Origin: Amycolatopsis kentuckyensis
GTDB lineage: Bacteria > Actinomycetota > Actinomycetes > Mycobacteriales > Pseudonocardiaceae
Direction: 5' to 3'
NCBI RefSeq assembly: GCF_002155975.1
Contig: NZ_MUMI01000262.1
Location: 1-56,857, forward strand
DNA length: 56,857 nt
A program made the position numbers and the translations under genes. The notes beneath the pieces were generated by a model. It made no database searches. It saw only the letters and a list, made by a program, of their open reading frames with translations, and had not been told where the DNA came from. This document shows, piece by piece, positions 8,223-17,038 of the stretch. Position 1 is the first letter of the stretch; each line of letters begins with the position of its first letter.

Positions 8223-8383
8223 TATCCGGCGTGTCAGTGACTGTACGAGCCCGCGCCTCGGCGAACAAGACCCACTTTCCGCCGCCGCGGTGTGTCGGAA
8301 GTTTTCCGCGCGTGCCGTGTCGAATCCGGCCCGGCCCGTTCGACAGACTTGCGGAAGCAGGATCGACCACCGAGGAGCACCAC

Positions 8384-8959
8384 ATGCGCACCCTGATCTC
8401 CACCTCGTTCGTTTCGCTCGACGGCGTCGTCGAGGCCCCCGGCGGGGAGCCGGGCTACCGCAACGCGGGCTGGACGTTCAAGGACATCGAGTTCGACCCC
8501 GCCGCCTACGCGATCAAGGGCAGCGAGCAGGAAGAAGCCACGGCACTGCTGCTCGGCCGGGTCAGCTACCAGGCGTTCGCGCCGGTCTGGCCGGGCGTGA
8601 CCGTGGAGTTCGCCGGGTACAACGCGATGCCGAAGTACGTCGTGTCGACCACCCTCACCGAGGCGGACCTGGTGGACAACTGGGGCGAGACGACGATCCT
8701 GCGATCCCTGGACGAGGTCGCGGCCCTGAAGGAGACCGAGGGCGGCCCGATCATCGTCAACGGCAGCGCCACCCTGAACCGCGCCCTGGCCGACGCGGGC
8801 CTGATCGACCGCTACCACCTGCTGGTCTTCCCGGTCCTGCTCGGCGCGGGCAAGCGGCTGTTCAGCGAGACCGACAAGGACAAGCAGAGCCTGAAGCTCG
8901 TCGAGAGCGAGACCTACGGCAACGGGATCCAGAAGCTGGTCTACGACGTCACGCACTGA
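8384..8959 (+). CDS. RibD C-terminal / dihydrofolate-reductase-fold protein
   Basis: 191 residues with a DHFR-like fold of the RibD_C family. It begins 'RTLISTSFVSLDGVVEAPGG' and carries 'ALLLGRVSYQAFAPVWP' and 'GPIIVNGSATLNRALADAGLIDRYHLLVFPVLLGAGKRLF', the usual NADPH-binding and fold markers. Such stand-alone proteins are predicted reductases with unknown substrates. GAGGAG precedes the ATG by about seven bases, which fixes this start. Confidence 0.85.
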   Translation: MRTLISTSFVSLDGVVEAPGGEPGYRNAGWTFKDIEFDPAAYAIKGSEQEEATALLLGRVSYQAFAPVWPGVTVEFAGYNAMPKYVVSTTLTEADLVDNWGETTILRSLDEVAALKETEGGPIIVNGSATLNRALADAGLIDRYHLLVFPVLLGAGKRLFSETDKDKQSLKLVESETYGNGIQKLVYDVTH

Positions 8960-8997
8960 TCGCGGCCGGGGTCCGGCCGGTTTCGCGATGATTCACG

Positions 8998-9013
8998 TAG
9001 AACACCTGTTCGA
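8998..9013. promoter_or_regulatory. Probable LexA (SOS) box
   Basis: TAGAACACCTGTTCGA has one mismatch to the actinobacterial SOS box TCGAAC-N4-GTTCGA. It ends 21 bases before the start of the AlkB-like gene, next to its -10 element, where LexA would repress. Confidence 0.65.
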
Positions 9014-9021
9014 ACATCGTG

Positions 9022-9027
9022 TACGGT
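9022..9027 (+). promoter_or_regulatory. -10 element of the AlkB-like gene
   Basis: TACGGT seven bases before the ATG at 9035. There is no clear ribosome binding site, so a leaderless transcript is likely. Confidence 0.5.
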
Positions 9028-9034
9028 CGGACCC

Positions 9035-9661
9035 ATGACGACCCCGGCCCTGCAGGCATCGCTGTTCGGCGAGTCCGGCCCCGTCACGCTGCACGCCCTG
9101 GCGCCCCGCCGGACCGGACTCGGCTCCGGCGCGTGGGTCGACGTGCAGCCGGGCTGGCTCGCCGGCGCCGACGAGGTGTTCGCCGACCTCGCCACCGGCG
9201 TCCCGTGGCAGGCGGAGCGGCGGAAGATGTACGACCGCGTCGTCGACGTCCCCCGGCTGCTGTGCTTCTACGGCGAATCGGAGCCGCTCCCCCACCCGGT
9301 GCTGGCGGAGGCCCGCGCCGCGCTGAGCGAGCACTACGCGAGCGAACTCGGCGAGCCGTTCCGCACGGCGGGCCTGTGCTACTACCGCGACGGCCGTGAC
9401 AGCGTCGCGTGGCACGGCGACACGATCGGCCGCGGCAGCACCGAGGACACGATGGTCGCGATCCTCTCGGTCGGCACCGCACGCCAGCTGGCCCTGCGCC
9501 CCCGCGGTGGCGGCGAGTCCCACCGGTACGCCCTCGGCCACGGCGACCTGATCGTGATGGGCGGCTCGTGCCAGCGCACGTGGGAACACGCCGTCCCGAA
9601 GACGACCCGGGCGGCCGGGCCGCGGATCAGCATCCAGTTCCGGCCCCGCGGGGTCCGCTGA
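9035..9661 (+). CDS. AlkB-like Fe(II)/2-oxoglutarate dioxygenase
   Basis: 208 residues. AlkB-type enzymes remove alkyl groups from DNA or RNA bases by oxidation. The iron ligands are visible as 'WHGD' (His127, Asp129) and His185 in 'TWEHAVPK', and the 2-oxoglutarate-binding arginines in 'RISIQFR' (Arg197, Arg203). The proline-containing block 'VPWQAERRKMYDRVVDVPRLLCFYG' (about 56-80) fits the nucleotide-recognition lid. A probable SOS box directly upstream supports a role in DNA damage repair. It converges on the P450 gene with two bases between stops. Confidence 0.9.
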   Translation: MTTPALQASLFGESGPVTLHALAPRRTGLGSGAWVDVQPGWLAGADEVFADLATGVPWQAERRKMYDRVVDVPRLLCFYGESEPLPHPVLAEARAALSEHYASELGEPFRTAGLCYYRDGRDSVAWHGDTIGRGSTEDTMVAILSVGTARQLALRPRGGGESHRYALGHGDLIVMGGSCQRTWEHAVPKTTRAAGPRISIQFRPRGVR

Positions 9662-9663
9662 GC

Positions 9664-10941
9664 TCAGTCCACCAGGACCGGAAGCTCGTCCAGACCGTAC
9701 ACAATGGACACCTTGCGGAACGACAGCTGCTCCTCCGGCACCGCCAGCCGCAGGTTCGGGAAGCGGCGGACGAGCGCCGGGTACGCCGTGCGCAGCTCCA
9801 TCCGGGCCAGCTCCGCGCCGATGCAGCGGTGGATGCCGTAGCTGAACGCCAGGTGCGACGTCGGGTCGCGGGTCGCGTCGAACGTCTCCATGTCCTGGCC
9901 CAGCTTCGGATCGCGGTCGGCCGCCGACAGCGACACCAGCACGATGTCGCCCTCGGCGATGTGCACGCCGCCGATCTCCATGTCCTCCTTGGCGAACCGG
10001 GGGAACGCCATCTGCACCACGGTCAGGTAGCGCAGGAGCTCCTCGACGAAGCGGTGGACGGACTCGTCGTCGCCGCGGACGGCGTCCATCGCCTTCTCGT
10101 CGCGCAGCAGCACCAACGCGCCGAGCGCCAGCATGCTCGCCGTGGTCTCCAGGCCGCCGGTGAGCACGCCGTCGGCCAGGCCGGCCAGCTCGCGGTCGTC
10201 GATCTCGTCGCCGTGCTCCTTGATCAGCATGCCGAGCAGGCCGTCACCGGGCTGTTCGCGCTGCTTCTTGACGATGTCGAGCAGGTAGGTCAGCGACTCC
10301 GACATCGCGCCCAGCGAGGCGCCCGCGCCGCCGAAGAGGTCGAAGCGCGCGGTGCTCAGCCGCTGGAAGTCTTCGCGGTCCTCATAGGACACGCCGAGCA
10401 GCTCGCAGATGGTCAGCGACGGGATCGGCAGCGCGAACGCCTGCCACAGGTCGACCGGGCCGTCGGTGGCGGCCATCGCGTCGAGCTGCTCGGCGACGAT
10501 CTCGTCGATGCGGGGCGCCAGCCGGTTCAAGCGGCGCATGGTGAACTCCGGCGTCAGCAGCTTCCGCAGCCGCGTGTGCACCGGCGGGTCCGCGAAGCCG
10601 AGCCCGCCCGGGTTCTGGTCGGCGGTCACCCCGGCGTTGCCGACGAGGTTGGCGAAGTCGCTGGAGAAGCCGGTGGCCTTCCCGAGAACGGCCTTCGCTT
10701 CGTCGTAGCCGGTGACGAGCCAGGCGTTCATCCCGAACGGCAGGTCGAGCTTGCCGATCGGCGCCTCGCTCCGCTGCGCGGCCATCGCGGGGACCGGGTC
10801 GAGGCCGTCCCGCTTCAGCGGCAGCAGCGCCGAATCAGGCAGCAGGGACGACATCTTTTCGAGGTCGAAGCCCTTTTTCGACTGCCGGGCGAGGTAGCGC
10901 CGGCCGACCCAGCCCAGGACCCGTGAGCGGAGACTCCCCAT
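9664..10941 (-). CDS. Cytochrome P450
   Basis: 425 residues, soluble bacterial class I type. The heme-binding loop is 'FSYGIHRCIG' with Cys373 as axial ligand. The I-helix segment is 'TGGLETTA' (261-268), with Gly in place of the more usual Ala before the Gly. ExxR is Glu301-Arg304. The substrate is unknown; no ferredoxin gene lies beside it and there is no surrounding biosynthetic cluster. TACTGT lies seven bases before the ATG, indicating a leaderless transcript, and a short inverted repeat overlaps it. Confidence 0.92.
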   Translation of the reverse strand: MGSLRSRVLGWVGRRYLARQSKKGFDLEKMSSLLPDSALLPLKRDGLDPVPAMAAQRSEAPIGKLDLPFGMNAWLVTGYDEAKAVLGKATGFSSDFANLVGNAGVTADQNPGGLGFADPPVHTRLRKLLTPEFTMRRLNRLAPRIDEIVAEQLDAMAATDGPVDLWQAFALPIPSLTICELLGVSYEDREDFQRLSTARFDLFGGAGASLGAMSESLTYLLDIVKKQREQPGDGLLGMLIKEHGDEIDDRELAGLADGVLTGGLETTASMLALGALVLLRDEKAMDAVRGDDESVHRFVEELLRYLTVVQMAFPRFAKEDMEIGGVHIAEGDIVLVSLSAADRDPKLGQDMETFDATRDPTSHLAFSYGIHRCIGAELARMELRTAYPALVRRFPNLRLAVPEEQLSFRKVSIVYGLDELPVLVD

Positions 10942-10948
10942 GGGACCG

Positions 10949-10961
10949 ACAGTACCGTACT
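10949..10961. promoter_or_regulatory. P450 promoter with overlapping inverted repeat
   Basis: The minus-strand -10 TACTGT occupies 10949-10954. AGTAC, C, GTACT (10951-10961) is a perfect short repeat covering it and could be a repressor site. Confidence 0.4.
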
Positions 10962-10994
10962 AGCCCGATCGGGTGACGGGAAGCGAGACGGGGT

Positions 10995-11639
10995 TCACCC
11001 CGGCTTGCGGGCCAGCAGGCAAGCCTGCGGCGTCTTCTCGTACGGCCCCTGCGGCGCACGGACCAGCCGCGCTTCGACGGTCAGCCCCGCGGCGACGCAC
11101 AGGTCGGCCACGAAGTCCGGCTGCAACCGGTACGCGTCGAAGGAGACGTCGTGGCCGTAGCCGTGCGTGATGTGCCGGCGCTCGTCGCCGACCTGGAAGC
11201 CGGTCAGCAGCCGGCCGCCCGGCGCGAGCACCCGCGCCAGCTCCGCCACCACCGCCGGCAGCTCCTCCGGCGGGGTGTGGATCAGCGAATACCACGCCAC
11301 CGCCCCGGCCAGGTCGCCGTCGCCGAGGTCGAGGGCGGCCATCGACCCGACCTCGAAGCGCAGGCCGGGGTGCGCCCGCCGGGCCGCGTCGACCATGCCG
11401 GGCGAGAGGTCCACGCCGAACACGTCCAGCCCGAGCGAGGCCAGGTACCCGGTCAGCCGGCCCGGGCCGCAGCCGAGATCACCGACCGGGCCGCTTCCCT
11501 TGACGAGTTCGGCGAAGGTCCCCAGCATCGCCCGGTCCCACGGGCTTTCGTCCAGCAGGTCCCGCAACTGCTCGGCGTACGAGTCGGCGACGGTGTCGTA
11601 GGCGATCCGGGTCTCGGTCACGAAGGCGGGTTCGGTCAC
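10995..11639 (-). CDS. Class I SAM-dependent methyltransferase
   Basis: 214 residues. Motif I is 'VGDLGCGPGRLTGYLASLG' with the acidic residue of motif II in 'DVFGVDLSPGMVDAARR'. 'LARVLAPGGRLLTGF' is the post-motif strand. This is a small-molecule-type methyltransferase; the acceptor is unknown. TAGGGT lies eight bases before the GTG start. It lies in the same direction as the P450 gene, 53 bases upstream of it, but the P450 gene has its own promoter. Confidence 0.85.
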   Translation of the reverse strand: MTEPAFVTETRIAYDTVADSYAEQLRDLLDESPWDRAMLGTFAELVKGSGPVGDLGCGPGRLTGYLASLGLDVFGVDLSPGMVDAARRAHPGLRFEVGSMAALDLGDGDLAGAVAWYSLIHTPPEELPAVVAELARVLAPGGRLLTGFQVGDERRHITHGYGHDVSFDAYRLQPDFVADLCVAAGLTVEARLVRAPQGPYEKTPQACLLARKPG

Positions 11640-11650
11640 GAGCCGGGACC

Positions 11651-12244
11651 CTATCGGTCCGCATCGGCCGGCCCCGGACGTTCCGCCGGAGTGTCCACGC
11701 CCAGTTCCGCGCGGACTTCGCCGAGGAACGCGTCCCTGGCGCGCTCGGCCTCGCGCAAGGCAACTCCTCGGGAGTGGCCGTCAACACCGTCGGAGGTGAC
11801 GGTGATCCGCGCGCCGACTGTCGCCCGCGCCAACTCGTCGGCCGCCGCCCGGATAAGGGGTGAAGCGAGGATGTCGACGACCGCGTGGAAGGACCCGGCG
11901 GCCTGCGCGTGCTTGCTCATGAGGGTCAGAAACTCGCCAGTCGGTCCCTTGTGCTCCAGCGCCTCCACATACTTCAGCAGAGTTCTAAGGTAATCGTCGG
12001 CTTCCTTGAGCAGACCCGCATAAGCGTCCTTGCGCTCCTGCGACCAGTGCAGCGTGATCGCGTGAGCCCGCTCGGCGGCCAGCCGTTCATTCTCCCGCCG
12101 GTGCCGCAGCTCCTCCCGCGCCGCTTCGCGCTCCCACCGCCGGTCTTCCCGGCGGCTGTTGATCAGCTGGCCGGTCACGACCCCGAGCAAGCCGATGATC
12201 CCCACGACGATCGGTACCCAGACCGAAACCTGACCGGAAGGCAT
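11651..12244 (-). CDS. Membrane-anchored coiled-coil protein, unknown function
   Basis: 197 residues. One transmembrane helix (about 8-27, 'VWVPIVVGIIGLLGVVTGQL') is followed by a strongly charged helix rich in Arg and Glu (29-62), probably a coiled coil, then a helical domain. I do not recognise a family with a known role. Its DNA uses codons rare in the neighbours, including CTT-AGA-ACT in a row near 11980, so it may be a recent acquisition or a poorly expressed gene. It follows the PNGase-type gene by nine bases on the same strand. Confidence 0.6.
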   Translation of the reverse strand: MPSGQVSVWVPIVVGIIGLLGVVTGQLINSRREDRRWEREAAREELRHRRENERLAAERAHAITLHWSQERKDAYAGLLKEADDYLRTLLKYVEALEHKGPTGEFLTLMSKHAQAAGSFHAVVDILASPLIRAAADELARATVGARITVTSDGVDGHSRGVALREAERARDAFLGEVRAELGVDTPAERPGPADADR

Positions 12245-12253
12245 GCCGGAAGA

Positions 12254-13912
12254 CTAGTGCGGCGGCAGCTCCCGGTTCTCGGTGATCAGCCCGTGCTCAC
12301 TGGCCACGTAGTGGAAGTACGGCCGGCCAAGGTCGTCCGCGCCGGTGAAGAGCGTCTTCGAGCGGCCGTCGGCCTCGGTGTTCACGCCGTTCGTCCGGGC
12401 CAGCACGCCGGAGGAGGCCAGCCACTCCCGCGACGCGCGCGCCGGGCGCCAGTTCCGGCCGTCACCGGTGAAGTCGCCGAGGATCTTCGTCATGTCCACC
12501 GAACCCGAGATCCGCAGGTTCTGGTCGTCGGTGATGTTCGCGGTCGCGTCGGTCGTCAGCGGGTACGACCACGTGTGCCGGGCCGCCGACCGCACTCGCC
12601 CGGCCACCGTGGACACCGACGTCTGCTGTCCCGAATCGCCTTGCACGACGTGCTGGGCGAAGCCGCCGCCGGTGACGTCGTCGCTGTTGCGGTAGTCGCG
12701 AGTCCGCTCGACCCGGGTGTACACGCGGCCGGCGGAGGTGTCGACGTAGCCGGCCGTGACGTCGTGGCGCTGGGCGGTGACCGTGACGTTCACGCCGCCG
12801 GAGATGTCCTTGACCGTGGTCTGCCGCACCGGCGCGGCGGCGACGTCGTGCTGCGTGAGGGCACCGGACGTCCGCGCGGCGTTCTGGTCGGTGTAGAGCA
12901 GGAGCGTCGGGACGACGGTGAATTCGCCGCCGATGTCCGGGAAGGAGAACGAGAGGTCGTGGGTGCCGCCGTCGACGAGACGTCCCGCGAACGGCGTGAC
13001 GTCGTAGGTCTCGGCGTGCAGGCTGAAGGTGTCGATCGCGACGATCGGCCGCCACAGCTGCGGCACGATCCCGCCGGAGTAGATGTGCGGGAAGGTGAAC
13101 GCGCTCCCCGCGGCGATCCCGTCGATCGCGAAGTTCGCCTCGCGGTACGGCCCCTTCCCGCAGAGGCCGGCCGCCGGGTACTTCGCGGCGACGGTGTCGG
13201 GGACGTCGTCGAACCACTGCTCGTCGCAGGCGTGGCCTTCGAGTGTGACCTCGAGGTAGGCGCGGGTGATGTTGCGCGGCAGGCCCTGGGCGGTGAAGTG
13301 CACGGTGGGCGCGGCGGGCGTCGCGTCGGCGTGCCCGAACCCGGCGACGTGGCCGGGTGTCTCGGGCGCGGGGTGCTTGCCGTCGGCCTGGTAGTAGGTG
13401 AGCGTCACGGTCTGGGCGTAGACGCCGGTGTAGATCGGCGAGGTGTAGTTCTCGACGCCGCCGTGGAAGGGCTGCGGCGTCCGCAGGAGCGCGCTGTAGG
13501 GGGTCAGGTCCTTGTCGAAGTGGTAGGTGATCGCGCGGCGGCCCTCGCCGCTGGGCTCCTCGGTCGTCCCCCACCAGACTTCGGTGCCGCCGATCCGCAG
13601 GTCGCCGATCCGGTCGTACTGCCGCCCGCTCACGGTGACGGTCTGATCCATGACGACCTTCGCCCACGGCCCGGGGCACGCCTTCGGCGGCGCGAGGGTG
13701 CCTTCGTAGTACTGCGGGCTGCCGTCGGCGGCGTTGGAGCGGAAGGCGTCGGCGAGCGTGACGGTGCAGTGCGGGGTACCGGGCCGGGTGACCGCCGGCG
13801 CGGCGGTGACGGGATTGTCGGTATCACCTTCCACAATGGGCGAAGCCGCGGCGACCGCCCCGGAGAACACCCCCATCAGCACCAGCGACAGGACGATCGT
13901 GAAGATCCGCAC
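12254..13912 (-). CDS. Secreted PNGase A-type peptide N-glycanase
   Basis: 552 residues with a signal peptide (hydrophobic 5-22, cleavage near 'AAA'). The body matches the peptide-N-glycosidase A family, which cuts the amide bond between N-glycans and asparagine. Recognisable blocks are 'GPWAKVVMDQTVTVSGRQYDR', then 'IGDLRIGGTEVWWGTTEEPS', and 'ITRAYLEVTLEGHACDEQWFDDVP', which parallel the almond enzyme family. GTG at 13912 follows GGGAGGAG with good spacing; the longer reading frame upstream lacks a signal. It is divergent from a LacI-type gene with a shared palindrome, and no other glycan enzyme is adjacent. Confidence 0.8.
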   Translation of the reverse strand: MRIFTIVLSLVLMGVFSGAVAAASPIVEGDTDNPVTAAPAVTRPGTPHCTVTLADAFRSNAADGSPQYYEGTLAPPKACPGPWAKVVMDQTVTVSGRQYDRIGDLRIGGTEVWWGTTEEPSGEGRRAITYHFDKDLTPYSALLRTPQPFHGGVENYTSPIYTGVYAQTVTLTYYQADGKHPAPETPGHVAGFGHADATPAAPTVHFTAQGLPRNITRAYLEVTLEGHACDEQWFDDVPDTVAAKYPAAGLCGKGPYREANFAIDGIAAGSAFTFPHIYSGGIVPQLWRPIVAIDTFSLHAETYDVTPFAGRLVDGGTHDLSFSFPDIGGEFTVVPTLLLYTDQNAARTSGALTQHDVAAAPVRQTTVKDISGGVNVTVTAQRHDVTAGYVDTSAGRVYTRVERTRDYRNSDDVTGGGFAQHVVQGDSGQQTSVSTVAGRVRSAARHTWSYPLTTDATANITDDQNLRISGSVDMTKILGDFTGDGRNWRPARASREWLASSGVLARTNGVNTEADGRSKTLFTGADDLGRPYFHYVASEHGLITENRELPPH

Positions 13913-13989
13913 CCGGACTCCTCCCAGTGGCAGGCACACCCGGCTGGAGCCTAGCGGCGCGATCATCCGACCAAGGTCGGTAATCGGCT

Positions 13990-14005
13990 TCTGAAACGTT
14001 TCAGA
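13990..14005. promoter_or_regulatory. LacI-type operator TCTGAAACGTTTCAGA
   Basis: A perfect 16-bp palindrome with the central CG typical of LacI/GalR operators. It lies between the divergent PNGase-type gene and the LacI regulator gene, so the regulator probably controls both. Confidence 0.85.
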
Positions 14006-14042
14006 TCGTGCTAGGCTCACCCTTCTTCAGCGAGGGGGTCCG

Positions 14043-15038
14043 GTGGTCGGCATCAAGGACGTCGCGAAGCGGGCGGGCGTCTCGATCGGCACGGTGTCCA
14101 ATGTGGTCAACCGGCCGCACGTGGTCGCGGCCGCGACGCGGAGCCGGGTGCTTTCGGTGATCGAGGAGCTCGGCTACGTGCGGGACGAGTCCGCGCGGCA
14201 GCTGCGGGCCGGGCGCAGCCGCGTCATGGGGCTGCTCGTGCTCGATCTCGGGAACCCCTTCTTCGTCGACGTCGCGCGCGGGGCCGAGCAGGCCGCGCAC
14301 GCCGAGGGCCTCAACATCATCACCTGCAACAGCGGGCAGCGGTCCGAACTGGAAGCGTCCTACCTGGCGATGTTCGCCGAGCAGCGGGTGCGCGGGGTGC
14401 TGCTGAGCCCGGTCGCAACCTCCGGCGAGGCCCTGCGGACCTTCCGGCGCACCGGCACGCCGTACGTCTTCGTCGACCGCAAGGCCCCGGCTTCGGAGGC
14501 GAGTTCCGTCTCGGTCGACGACGTCGCCGGCGGCGCCCTCGGCGGACGGCACCTGCTGGAGACCGGGCACCGGCGGATCGCCTTCGTCAACGGCCCCGCC
14601 ATCCTCACCCAGTGCCGCGACCGCGAGCAGGGCCTCCGCACCGCGCTGAGCGGCTCCGGCGCCGAGCTGACCGTGCTGGAGGCGATCGGCCTCGACGTCT
14701 CTTCCGGCCGCGACGCCGGCGCGCGCCTGCTCGGGACGAGCCCGCGGCCGACGGCGGTGTTCTGCGCGAACGACCTGCTCGCCCTGGGCGTGCTGCAGGC
14801 GATGGTCGGCGCGGGCGTCCGCGTCCCGGACGAGATGGCGATCGTCGGCTACGACGACATCGAGTTCGCGGGCGCGGCGGCGGTCCCGCTGACGTCGGTC
14901 CGCCAGCCCGCCCGCCGGCTCGGCCGCACGGCCGCGGAACTGCTGCTGGCGGAGACGTCGGACACGAAACCGGAACGGCAGGCCGTGGTCTTCACCCCGG
15001 AGCTGGTCGTCCGCGAATCGACCCGGGTGCGCCGCTGA
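14043..15038 (+). CDS. LacI-family transcriptional regulator
   Basis: 331 residues. The N-terminal helix-turn-helix 'IKDVAKRAGVSIGTVSNVVNRP' and hinge are followed by a periplasmic-binding-protein-like sensor domain with 'VGYDDIEFAGAAAVPLTSVRQP'. GAGGGGG precedes the GTG start. The palindrome 38 bases upstream is the likely operator. The inducer is unknown; the divergent PNGase-type gene suggests a free glycan or its sugar. Confidence 0.92.
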   Translation: MVGIKDVAKRAGVSIGTVSNVVNRPHVVAAATRSRVLSVIEELGYVRDESARQLRAGRSRVMGLLVLDLGNPFFVDVARGAEQAAHAEGLNIITCNSGQRSELEASYLAMFAEQRVRGVLLSPVATSGEALRTFRRTGTPYVFVDRKAPASEASSVSVDDVAGGALGGRHLLETGHRRIAFVNGPAILTQCRDREQGLRTALSGSGAELTVLEAIGLDVSSGRDAGARLLGTSPRPTAVFCANDLLALGVLQAMVGAGVRVPDEMAIVGYDDIEFAGAAAVPLTSVRQPARRLGRTAAELLLAETSDTKPERQAVVFTPELVVRESTRVRR

Positions 15039-15048
15039 ACCCCGCGGC

Positions 15049-15666
15049 TCAGGTCGCGGCGAACAGCCGGTAGTTCAGGACGATGTACCCGGTGTGGTCA
15101 CTGGACACCTTCACGTCGTTGCAACCGACCCAGCCGACCTTGCCTTCGGAGGTCCGCATGCAGAACTGGCTCCCGGGGAACAACACGGCCGGTCCGCCCG
15201 GGGCCGGCTTGTCGTTGGCCACCGCTTTGGGACAAGCGGTGCTCGCCGCGTTCTCGCCGCCGTTGTAGTAGTACATCGCCGACCGGCCGACCATCAGCCC
15301 CGAGTCGCCGAAGGACAGGTCGACGTCCCCGTTCGGGCCGCTGGTTTCGACGGCGCGGGGGTCGGCCGCGTCGAGGTCGACGCCGGTCCCGGAGGCGAGC
15401 CGCACCTGGGTGGACACGTCGCTCGCCTGCGCCGCGCCGGTCGAGGCGGGCGGGGCCCCGTGGCCGGGCGCCGTGGTGGTGACCGTGACCGTCCGGGGCG
15501 GGACCGCGGCCGCGCCCTGGTCGCTGCCGACCTTGTAGGCCGCGAACAGGCCGCCGATCAGCGCGGCGATGACCGTGGCCATGGCGGTGACCAGCGTGCC
15601 GCGGCGGTTGATGCGCGCCGCCTGGACCGCCGGGTCGACCTGCTCGCGTTCACTTCGCCTGGCCAA
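15049..15666 (-). CDS. Single-pass membrane protein with extracellular domain, unknown
   Basis: 205 residues from the TTG at 15666, chosen because AAGGGGA lies five bases upstream; an ATG at 15735 in frame has no such site. A charged N-terminus is followed by one transmembrane helix ('AMATVIAALIGGLFAAY'), a Ser/Thr/Pro-rich linker, and an extracellular domain with three cysteines, including 'SQFCMRTSEGKVGWVGCNDV'. This build is common in actinomycete surface proteins of unknown role. It converges with the LacI gene. Confidence 0.6.
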   Translation of the reverse strand: MARRSEREQVDPAVQAARINRRGTLVTAMATVIAALIGGLFAAYKVGSDQGAAAVPPRTVTVTTTAPGHGAPPASTGAAQASDVSTQVRLASGTGVDLDAADPRAVETSGPNGDVDLSFGDSGLMVGRSAMYYYNGGENAASTACPKAVANDKPAPGGPAVLFPGSQFCMRTSEGKVGWVGCNDVKVSSDHTGYIVLNYRLFAAT

Positions 15667-15827
15667 CTCGGTCCCCTTCGGGTGCGGACGCGCACCGGCA
15701 CGCGCCACGGGAGAGGAATCTCGGATTCGCGCCATATCGTTACGACGAAGCGGTTGAGGAACCTTTCTCCCGGCACCGGCCGCTAAATCGGTTGGGATTC
15801 ACCGAGCGGTTCGGCAAGCTCGGGGTC

Positions 15828-17036
15828 ATGGCGTCCAGGTGGGTGCGGCTGCAGGCCGTCGCGGTGTCCGGTTCGTCCGCCGAAGGCCTGATGCTGGCCG
15901 CCATCCCGTTGCTCGCCGTCTCCGTCACCACCGATCCGCGCGAGGTGTCGCTGGTCAACATCGCCGGGCAGGCGCCGTGGCTGCTGCTCTCCCTGTTCGC
16001 CGGGGTGCTCATCGACCGGGTGCGCCGGACGACCGTCCTGGCGTGGGCCTACGCCGTGCAGATCGCGGCCGCGGTCGTGCTCGCCGCGGTCGTCTCCCTC
16101 GGCCTGCTCAGCCTGCCGGTGCTGCTGGTGGTCGCCTTCTTCGTCACCTCGGCGCAGGTGCTCGGGGACGGCGCCAGCGGCGCGCTGGTACCGGAACTCG
16201 TCGGCCCCGACCGGCTCGCCCACGCCAACGCCCGGCTCACGGTGATCGACCGGGGTGTCGTGCAGTTCGTCGTGCCGCCGTTGACCGGCTTCCTGATCGC
16301 GGTCGGCGCCGGTGCGCCCGCGTGGCTGGCTGCGGCCTGTGCGTTGCTCGCGCTGGTGCTGGCCCGCCGGATCCCGTCCCAGTCCGTGGTGGCCGCGACG
16401 ACGCACCCGCTGCGGGACCTCTCCGGCGGGCTGCGGCACCTGGTGCGGACGCCGCTGCTGCGGTCGATCACGATCAACGTCGCCCTCGGCTCGTTCGCCG
16501 CGAGCGCCGGCAACTCCATGTTCGTGCTCTACGCGACGCAGGTGCTGCACGTCGGGCCGGTCGGCTACGGCCTGCTGCTCGCCTGCCTCGCCGTCGGCTG
16601 GGTCGCGTCGTCGTTCGTGGTGCAGAAGGTGGTGGACCGGCTCGGCTACTCGTGGTCGATGCGACTCTCGCAGAGCTCGGGCGCCGTGGTGACGCTGCTG
16701 ATCGCCCTCGTCCCGCCGTGGCCGCCCTTGGTGGGCGTCGTGCTGGTGTCCCTGACGGCGTCCGTGCTGATCTGGAACGTCTGCTCGCAGTCCAGCCGCC
16801 AGCGCTTCACGCCCGCGCCGCTGCTGGGCCGGGTGCTCACCAGCCATCGGGCGCTGGCCTGGGGCCTGACGCCACTGGGCGCACTGGCCGGCGGTCTGGT
16901 CGCGGCGCACTGGGGCCTGCGCGCCGTCTGGGTGATGGGCGCCGGCGTCCAGGCCGTCAGCGCGGTTCTCGTGTGGTTCCAGCTCTCCCCCGCCGCGTTC
17001 CGGCGGACCGAAGAGCTGGCCGCCGCCCAAGCCTGA
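15828..17036 (+). CDS. MFS transporter, MFS_3 / EntS-like
   Basis: 402 residues with 10-12 hydrophobic helices. The first helix 'LQAVAVSGSSAEGLMLAAIPLLAV', the loop 'GVLIDRVRRTTVLAWA' and 'VTSAQVLGDGASGALVPELV' match the MFS_3 group that includes the enterobactin exporter EntS and macrolide exporters. The substrate is unknown. The ATG at 15828 is preferred; a TTG at 15792 in frame would add twelve residues and has no ribosome binding site. A large hairpin follows the stop. Confidence 0.82.
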   Translation: MASRWVRLQAVAVSGSSAEGLMLAAIPLLAVSVTTDPREVSLVNIAGQAPWLLLSLFAGVLIDRVRRTTVLAWAYAVQIAAAVVLAAVVSLGLLSLPVLLVVAFFVTSAQVLGDGASGALVPELVGPDRLAHANARLTVIDRGVVQFVVPPLTGFLIAVGAGAPAWLAAACALLALVLARRIPSQSVVAATTHPLRDLSGGLRHLVRTPLLRSITINVALGSFAASAGNSMFVLYATQVLHVGPVGYGLLLACLAVGWVASSFVVQKVVDRLGYSWSMRLSQSSGAVVTLLIALVPPWPPLVGVVLVSLTASVLIWNVCSQSSRQRFTPAPLLGRVLTSHRALAWGLTPLGALAGGLVAAHWGLRAVWVMGAGVQAVSAVLVWFQLSPAAFRRTEELAAAQA

Positions 17037-17038
17037 AA

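Noticed and set aside
9664..11639. P450 plus methyltransferase as a natural-product cluster
   Set aside because: No synthase, carrier protein, terpene cyclase with a DXDD motif or other core enzyme lies around them, and each has its own promoter.
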